DNA of 21,788 nucleotides from Bacteroidales bacterium UBA1197 (GTDB lineage: Bacteria; Bacteroidota; Bacteroidia; Bacteroidales; UBA932): positions 1 to 21,788 of the forward strand of contig DBYB01000049.1 in the NCBI GenBank assembly GCA_002309995.1, given 5' to 3'. Numbering within the stretch: the stretch's first letter is position 1; each line of letters begins with the position of its first letter. The position numbers and the translations under genes were made by a program. Shown piece after piece: positions 17,878 to 21,788 of the stretch. The notes beneath the pieces are model-generated. The model was given only the letters and a program-made list of their open reading frames with translations, did not search any database and was not told the DNA's origin.

Positions 17878-17918
17878 GCCGAGTCCGCGGAAGGGCGGGC
17901 TGGTGAAGGAAACTGCGG
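17878..17918. repeat. 41-bp direct repeat, right copy
   Basis: Second copy of the repeat at 17000-17040 (39 of 41 identical), 878 bases apart start to start. In this copy the following bases complete a 9-bp stem: CGAGTCCGC (17880-17888) pairs with GCGGACTCG (17915-17923). It begins 7 bases after the DUF2442 stop. Confidence 0.9.
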
Positions 17919-17951
17919 ACTCGCCTGAAAAAGGCGGCCGCAACAAGGCCG
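17880..17951. other. Hairpin-rich convergent gap between the DUF2442 gene and prfA
   Basis: Three successive stems: CGAGTCCGC/GCGGACTCG (17880-17923), CGCCT/AGGCG (17922-17936, loop GAAAA) and CGGCC/GGCCG (17935-17951). The first two share the bases at 17922-17923 and the last two those at 17935-17936, so they could only form as alternatives or slightly shortened. This may be a bidirectional termination zone, but no T-run follows on either strand, so a standard intrinsic terminator is not shown. Confidence 0.35.
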
Positions 17952-17961
17952 ATGACGCTGA

Positions 17962-19050
17962 TTATTCGCCGGCTTCCTTGAGGCGTTCGGCGTTTTCTGC
18001 GATCTGGAGCTGGTCGATGCAGGCCTGGATGTCACCGTCCATAAAGACGGGGAGGTTGTACATACTCCAGTTGATGCGGTGGTCGGTCACGCGCCCCTGA
18101 GGATAGTTGTAGGTGCGGATCTTTGCACTGCGGTCGCCTGTGCTCACCATAGTCTTGCGCTTGGCGGCGATACCGTCGAGGTACTTCTGGTGCTCGAGGT
18201 TATACAGACGGGTACGGAGTTCCTCGAAAGCGCGGTCCTTGTTCTTGAGCTGGGAGCGCTCCTCCTGGCACTGGACCACCAGACCGGAAGGGATATGGGT
18301 GAGACGCACGGCTGAATAGGTTGTGTTAACTCCCTGTCCGCCCGGGCCGGATGAGCAGAAAAGATCCAGGCGTATGTCATCCCAGCTTAGATCGACATCG
18401 AACTCGCCGGCCTCGGGGAAAACAGCCACGGATGCAGCCGATGTCTGGATGCGGCCCTGCGTTTCGGTCTGAGGCACACGCTGAACGCGGTGCACGCCGG
18501 ACTCGTATTTCATCACTCCGTAAACTCCGTCGGAGCCGCTGAGCTTGAAGACTATCTGCTTGAAGCCTCCGGAAGTACCGGGAGCCTGGTCGGTAACCTC
18601 GAGCTTCCAGCCGCGGGACTCAGCGAAATGCTGGTACATACGGAAAAGGTCGCCTGCGAAAATCGCAGCCTCGTCGCCTCCGGCGCCGCCGCGGATTTCC
18701 ACGATGGCGTTCTTGGAGTCGTCGGGATCGGCAGGAATGAGCAGTAGCTTGATGTTCTGCTCCATCTCGGGAATACGGGGCTCTATCTCCCCTATCTCCT
18801 CGCGGGCCATCTCGCGGAGCTCCTCGTCTTTCTCGTTGAGGAGTATATCCTTTGCCGACTGAAGGTCGTTCAGCAGCTTTTCGTACTCGTGCCCGGCCTT
18901 GATGATGGGCTCAAGCTCCTTGTAATCCTTGTTGAGCTGCACGTACTTCTTCATATCGGACATCACGGAAGGGTCCGACAACTGGTCCTGGATGGACTGG
19001 AATTTTCCCTCGAGGGAAAGCACTTTCTCAAGCAGCGTATTCTCTGCCAT
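17962..19050 (-). CDS. prfA: Peptide chain release factor 1
   Basis: A 362-residue class I release factor that reads UAA and UAG in the ribosomal A site and triggers peptide release. The stop-codon recognition motif is P-x-T (PQT, residues 193-195, in RVPQTETQGR), which marks RF1 rather than the SPF of RF2. The GGQ catalytic motif is at 237-239 (SSGPGGQGVNTTYSAVRL). The N-terminal helical domain (1-95) and the GGAGGDEAAIFAGDLFRMY segment are standard. It begins 3 bases after the GNAT-like gene's stop and is the last gene of that unit. Confidence 0.96.
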   Translation of the reverse strand: MAENTLLEKVLSLEGKFQSIQDQLSDPSVMSDMKKYVQLNKDYKELEPIIKAGHEYEKLLNDLQSAKDILLNEKDEELREMAREEIGEIEPRIPEMEQNIKLLLIPADPDDSKNAIVEIRGGAGGDEAAIFAGDLFRMYQHFAESRGWKLEVTDQAPGTSGGFKQIVFKLSGSDGVYGVMKYESGVHRVQRVPQTETQGRIQTSAASVAVFPEAGEFDVDLSWDDIRLDLFCSSGPGGQGVNTTYSAVRLTHIPSGLVVQCQEERSQLKNKDRAFEELRTRLYNLEHQKYLDGIAAKRKTMVSTGDRSAKIRTYNYPQGRVTDHRINWSMYNLPVFMDGDIQACIDQLQIAENAERLKEAGE

Positions 19051-19053
19051 AAA

Positions 19054-20169
19054 TCATTCTCCTATCTTCTTTATGTAGCAGCGGCGCCTCATAAACGGGT
19101 CGTGCTCATAACTGTTCCAAATGTTAACCGCGCTGTCCGATTCAATCTGGGGATTGGAAATGGCCCAGCGGTTGCCTATCTTGATGGCCTTGTCTGCCAT
19201 CTCCTTGTAATACAGGGAAGAAATGCCCTTGTTCTGCCATTCGGGCGCTGCTCCGTTGACCATAAGGTCGGTGTCGGCGTAATTCCTGAGGGCGCGGCGC
19301 AGATACCACCAGCCCAGAGGGAAGCGGCTTCCCTTAGCCTTCTTGAGAGCCTCGGAAAGGCTGGGGAAAGAGATGCCGAAAGCCGCTATCTCATCGTGCT
19401 CGTCGAAGAGCAGGCAGCTGGCCTTGTCGGATACGTAACGGTTGAACTTTCCCGATGCCTCGTCTATCTCCGCATCCGTCAGGGGGACGAAGTCGTAAAC
19501 CGACTGGAGACTCTCGTTGTACACGCGGAAGAACTTGCGTACCATCTCGGGGTCTTTCTTCAGTTCGTCGATGCTGCCGGAATGCAGATTGTACTTCTCC
19601 TGCACAACCTTCGCCAGCCTGCGCGTCTTTTCAGGCACACCGTGGTTAGCAACCACTTTGTACTGCAGCCAGTCGCACTCCTTCTCGAAGCCGAGGTCCT
19701 GTACCAGGTCGTTGTAGTAAGGATAATTGTACAGGCAGTTGAACGGAGGGGTATTCTCGTAGCCTTCCACCAGCATACCCTGCTTGCCGAGGGAGTTCAG
19801 GGAGAGAGGACCGTGAATCTCGGTCATTCCTTGCTCCGCGGCCCACTTCTCGGCTGCGCCTATGAGCATACGGGCCACCTCGATGTCCTTTATGCAGTCG
19901 AACCATCCGAAGCGCACGCGTTTCTTGCCGTAGAGTTCGTTGTAGCGCGGATTGATGATGGCGCATATACGGCCAACCACCTGGGTGCCGTCGAGTACAA
20001 GCCACATCTTGTGCTTGCAGTACGACAGGGTCGCGCTCTTGGTGAGGGCATATTCCTCACTGCGGTGCAGCGCCGGAACATACTGTGCACAGGTAGCGTA
20101 CAGCTTGTCCGGGAACTTGATGAAGCGCAACAGGTCGGCGCGCGATATAACTTCGTGAATAGTGAACAT
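19054..20169 (-). CDS. GNAT-like protein (putative N-acyltransferase), Bacteroidota-conserved
   Basis: A 371-residue protein starting MFTIHEVISRADLLRFIKFP. Residues about 50-165 resemble a GNAT core (MWLVLDGTQVVGRICAIINP, then RFGWFDCIKDIEVARMLIGA, then NYPYYNDLVQDLGFEKECDW), and residues about 270-355 look like a second acyltransferase-like half (LLFDEHDEIAAFGISFPSLS ... WQNKGISSLYYKEMADKAIK). The acceptor is unknown. The family is conserved as a hypothetical or GNAT protein across Bacteroidota. The ATG at 20169 is preferred over a TTG at 20178, because that TTG is part of the -7 box TAACTTTG. Neighbours are tcdA upstream (11 bases) and prfA downstream (3 bases). No specific activity can be assigned. 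Confidence 0.8.
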   Translation of the reverse strand: MFTIHEVISRADLLRFIKFPDKLYATCAQYVPALHRSEEYALTKSATLSYCKHKMWLVLDGTQVVGRICAIINPRYNELYGKKRVRFGWFDCIKDIEVARMLIGAAEKWAAEQGMTEIHGPLSLNSLGKQGMLVEGYENTPPFNCLYNYPYYNDLVQDLGFEKECDWLQYKVVANHGVPEKTRRLAKVVQEKYNLHSGSIDELKKDPEMVRKFFRVYNESLQSVYDFVPLTDAEIDEASGKFNRYVSDKASCLLFDEHDEIAAFGISFPSLSEALKKAKGSRFPLGWWYLRRALRNYADTDLMVNGAAPEWQNKGISSLYYKEMADKAIKIGNRWAISNPQIESDSAVNIWNSYEHDPFMRRRCYIKKIGE

Positions 20170-20175
20170 AGCCTG

Positions 20176-20183
20176 CAAAGTTA
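20176..20183 (-). promoter_or_regulatory. -7 promoter box TAACTTTG of GNAT-prfA
   Basis: Minus-strand TAACTTTG (20183-20176) matches TAnnTTTG and is followed after six bases (CAGGCT) by the ATG at 20169. Its first three bases are the TAA stop codon of tcdA. The predicted mRNA would be leaderless. No -33 TTTG at standard spacing. Confidence 0.5.
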
Positions 20184-20912
20184 ATCATTTTCTTGCATTT
20201 CAGCAAGATGGCGCACCATAGCCTGAGCGCACACGCACCCGAACACGGCCGGCAGCCACGAAACGGTACCCGTCTGGGATTTCTTGTTGCGGCTCTCCTC
20301 GAGAACCACGGAGTTCCGGTCTGGCTTTTCCGTGGAGAACACGGCCTGGAAGCCCTCGCTTATCCCCAGTTTGTGCAGCCTCTTGCGAAGCATATGTGCC
20401 AGAGGGCATTGGAAAGAACGGGAGATATCATCCACCCGCACTTTTGTTGCGTCCAACTTTGAGCCGCTGCCCATTGAACTCACCAGGTAAATCCCCTTCG
20501 ACAGGCAATACTGTATGAGCGCGATCTTGGGACTGAGCGTATCTATGGCGTCTATCACCCCATCCAACTGCAGCGGGCCGAGCAACGACGGGATGCTCTC
20601 TTCATTCAGATACTCGCCGATGCACACCACTTCCAGCACCGGATTGATGTCCACCAGCCGCTCCCTCACCACATCGCATTTGCTGCGACCGATGGTAGAG
20701 TGCAGCGCCGGAAGCTGCCGGTTGATATTGCTGACCGAAATCGTATCGACATCCACCAGCACTACCCTGCCAACGCCGGCACGAACGACCATTTCCGCCG
20801 CCATCGCACCAACGCCCCCGAGCCCCACAACGGCCACCCGGGCCCCCGCCAGTCTCTCCACCGCCGCCTCTCCCAGCAGCATCAACGTCCGTTCTTTCCA
20901 ATTGTCAATCAT
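20181..20912 (-). CDS. tcdA: tRNA threonylcarbamoyladenosine dehydratase
   Basis: A 243-residue E1-like ThiF/MoeB-fold enzyme, which uses ATP to cyclise the t6A side chain at tRNA position 37 to ct6A. The nucleotide-binding loop GLGGVG (30-35), VDVDTISVSNINRQ (53-66) with the Arg finger region, DAIDTLSPK (121-129) and the TcdA-type stretch SSMGSGSKLDATKVRVDDIS are all present, as is the late VFSTEKP and PAVFGCVCAQAM. The lack of ThiF/MoeB zinc cysteines and the KLDATKV region favour TcdA (CsdL) over ThiF or MoeB. The downstream promoter box of the GNAT gene overlaps its stop. Upstream lies the 121-bp inverted-repeat element. No clean -7 box was found. Confidence 0.88.
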   Translation of the reverse strand: MIDNWKERTLMLLGEAAVERLAGARVAVVGLGGVGAMAAEMVVRAGVGRVVLVDVDTISVSNINRQLPALHSTIGRSKCDVVRERLVDINPVLEVVCIGEYLNEESIPSLLGPLQLDGVIDAIDTLSPKIALIQYCLSKGIYLVSSMGSGSKLDATKVRVDDISRSFQCPLAHMLRKRLHKLGISEGFQAVFSTEKPDRNSVVLEESRNKKSQTGTVSWLPAVFGCVCAQAMVRHLAEMQEND

Positions 20913-20930
20913 CTTTCTGGAAATATTTTA

Positions 20931-21051
20931 ATGGTCGGTAGCTACTGTCAAGAAAACTGTGGCCGCCCGTGGCCACATGAACGGGAGGGGCCCACCAAAG
21001 GTGGGAGGGACGGAGCGAAGCGGAGGTTTTCTGACAGTAGCTACCGACCAT
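20931..21051. mobile_element. MITE-like element with 26/27-bp terminal inverted repeats
   Basis: The left arm (20931-20957) and the right arm (21026-21051) are inverted copies matching at every base except one extra A on the left; both include GGTCGGTAGCTACTGTC or its complement. Between them are a 7-bp hairpin TGTGGCC/GGCCACA (20958-20977) and a 6-bp hairpin CCCACC/GGTGGG (20991-21005). The element has no coding capacity I trust and no clear target-site duplication. It begins two bases after the S9 peptidase stop. A non-autonomous transposable repeat or a dispersed structured repeat fits; a transcription terminator is less likely as no T-run follows. Confidence 0.65.
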
Positions 21052-21053
21052 GA

Positions 21054-21788
21054 CTATTTCATCCAGCGGTCGAGCCAGTCGAAGAAGGTGCGGTGCCAGT
21101 ACAGGGCGTTCTGGGGCTGAAGAATCCAGTGGTTCTCCTCCGGGAACACGACCAGCTTGCTCGGCACGCCCATCATTTGGGCGGCGTTGAAAGCGGCCAT
21201 TCCCTGCTCGTACGGGATACGGTAGTCCATCATTCCGTGAATGCAGAGTATGGGCGTATGCCACTTCGTTACCATCGTGACCGGAGCGTTGGCATAATGG
21301 CGGCGAGCCTTGGGAGTCGATGCGTAGGGCGCACCTGCCTGCTGCATTCCGCCGAAGGTAATGCCGTCGCCGGCAGGGCCCTGTTGCCCCTCAGTATAAG
21401 CATACTCCGTCAGGCCGCCGTTGTCCCAGTTGGCGAACCACATTTCCTCGGTCGTGAACCAGAGTTGCTTCTCGTCGAAGATGCCGGCGTGCGCGATGAA
21501 GCAGTCGAAGGTGTTCTCGTGCATTCCCGCGAGATAATAGACGGAATAGCCGCCATAGCTGGCGCCGCACGCCGCGATCTTGTCGATGTAAGGCTCCGCC
21601 TTCATCTCACGCGCGGCGCTCAGGTAGTCCTGGATGTTCAGGCCGCTGTAGTCTCCGGAGATCTGCTCGCACCATTCCTGTCCGAAGGCAGTCGTGCCTC
21701 GGCGGTTCGGAAGGATGACCACATAGCCCTGCGAGGCCATCAGTCGGTAATTCCAGCGGTATGACCAGCCCTGGCTGAGCGTGCCCTG
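21054..21788 (-). CDS. S9 family (prolyl oligopeptidase-like) serine peptidase, C-terminal part, cut by window edge
   Basis: The last 244 residues of an S9 peptidase, whose alpha/beta-hydrolase catalytic domain is visible; the beta-propeller or N-terminal half lies beyond base 21788. Fragment numbering: NRRGTTAFGQEW, nucleophile Ser in CGASYGGYS (77), catalytic Asp in HGMMDYRIPYEQ (188) and His in FPEENHWI (220). All three are intact, so the enzyme is probably active. These peptidases cleave short peptides, in Bacteroidota often dipeptidyl or acylaminoacyl types. A signal peptide cannot be judged. Read-through would run into the inverted-repeat element and tcdA. Confidence 0.93.
   Translation of the reverse strand, partial: QGTLSQGWSYRWNYRLMASQGYVVILPNRRGTTAFGQEWCEQISGDYSGLNIQDYLSAAREMKAEPYIDKIAACGASYGGYSVYYLAGMHENTFDCFIAHAGIFDEKQLWFTTEEMWFANWDNGGLTEYAYTEGQQGPAGDGITFGGMQQAGAPYASTPKARRHYANAPVTMVTKWHTPILCIHGMMDYRIPYEQGMAAFNAAQMMGVPSKLVVFPEENHWILQPQNALYWHRTFFDWLDRWMK

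Noticed and set aside
17880..17925. Faint similarity of the 41-bp repeat and its flank to the core of a cobalamin riboswitch
   Set aside because: Only short scattered matches; the conserved B12-box order is missing, and no downstream gene on that strand could be controlled.
18889..20184. 431-codon open frame antisense to prfA start and the GNAT gene
   Set aside because: It opposes two convincing genes and shows no protein family features.
20191..20208. 6-bp dyad TCTTGC/GCAAGA near the GNAT promoter
   Set aside because: Short, inside the tcdA coding end, and not aligned with the promoter boxes in an informative way.
20905..21264. Possible small gene reading through the inverted-repeat element
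   Set aside because: Half of it is the out-of-frame S9 gene and the rest is repeat sequence; composition is not protein-like.

Overview
This looks like a chromosomal segment from a Bacteroidales bacterium of moderately high GC, perhaps Alistipes-like, although the genus cannot be fixed from sequence alone. The evidence is the Bacteroidota promoter signature (-7 box TAnnTTTG) before most transcription units, the lack of Shine-Dalgarno sequences, and family content typical of the phylum: DUF4293, LytTR and AraC regulators with membrane N-termini, a TonB-C fusion, an S9 peptidase and a GyrA of Bacteroidetes type. No rRNA, tRNA, CRISPR array, phage gene or transposase was seen. No gene-free stretch exceeds 300 bases.

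Layout, left to right. 1-605: N-terminal third of dnaK (minus), divergent from an RluA-type pseudouridine synthase (736-1431, plus). A membrane AraC regulator (1428-2387, minus) converges on the synthase, and their stop codons overlap. 2454-8915 is one tight minus-strand operon, transcribed as SPOR lipoprotein, M28-like/TonB-C protein, leuS, then two tandem YitT paralogues. 8942-10309 is a TPR protein with a clear intrinsic terminator, just downstream of gyrA (10323-12842). Divergent from gyrA is a free-standing Clp_N-domain protein (12911-13483). 13513-15706 is a minus-strand operon: LytTR regulator, DUF4293, uridine phosphorylase. fabF (15759-17000) diverges from it.

17000-17918 is the one clear accessory island. 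It is an AT-rich DUF4160/DUF2442-HTH gene pair, toxin-antitoxin-like, with its own promoter and a perfect 14-bp inverted-repeat operator candidate. It sits between two 41-bp near-identical direct repeats. Beyond it are prfA, a GNAT-like protein and tcdA (minus strand), then a 121-bp MITE-like inverted-repeat element, then the C-terminus of an S9 family peptidase running off the right edge.

Most of the window is housekeeping: protein folding, translation (leuS, prfA, tcdA, pseudouridine synthase), DNA topology, and fatty acid and nucleoside metabolism. The observations most worth following are: the repeat-flanked DUF4160/DUF2442 cassette and its operator; a run of promoters whose -7 box lies only 4-8 nt from the start codon, predicting leaderless or near-leaderless mRNAs; an M28 domain that has lost most of its metal ligands and is fused to a TonB C-terminal domain; the structured inverted-repeat element; and a palindrome spanning the -7 box and start codon of the AraC gene.
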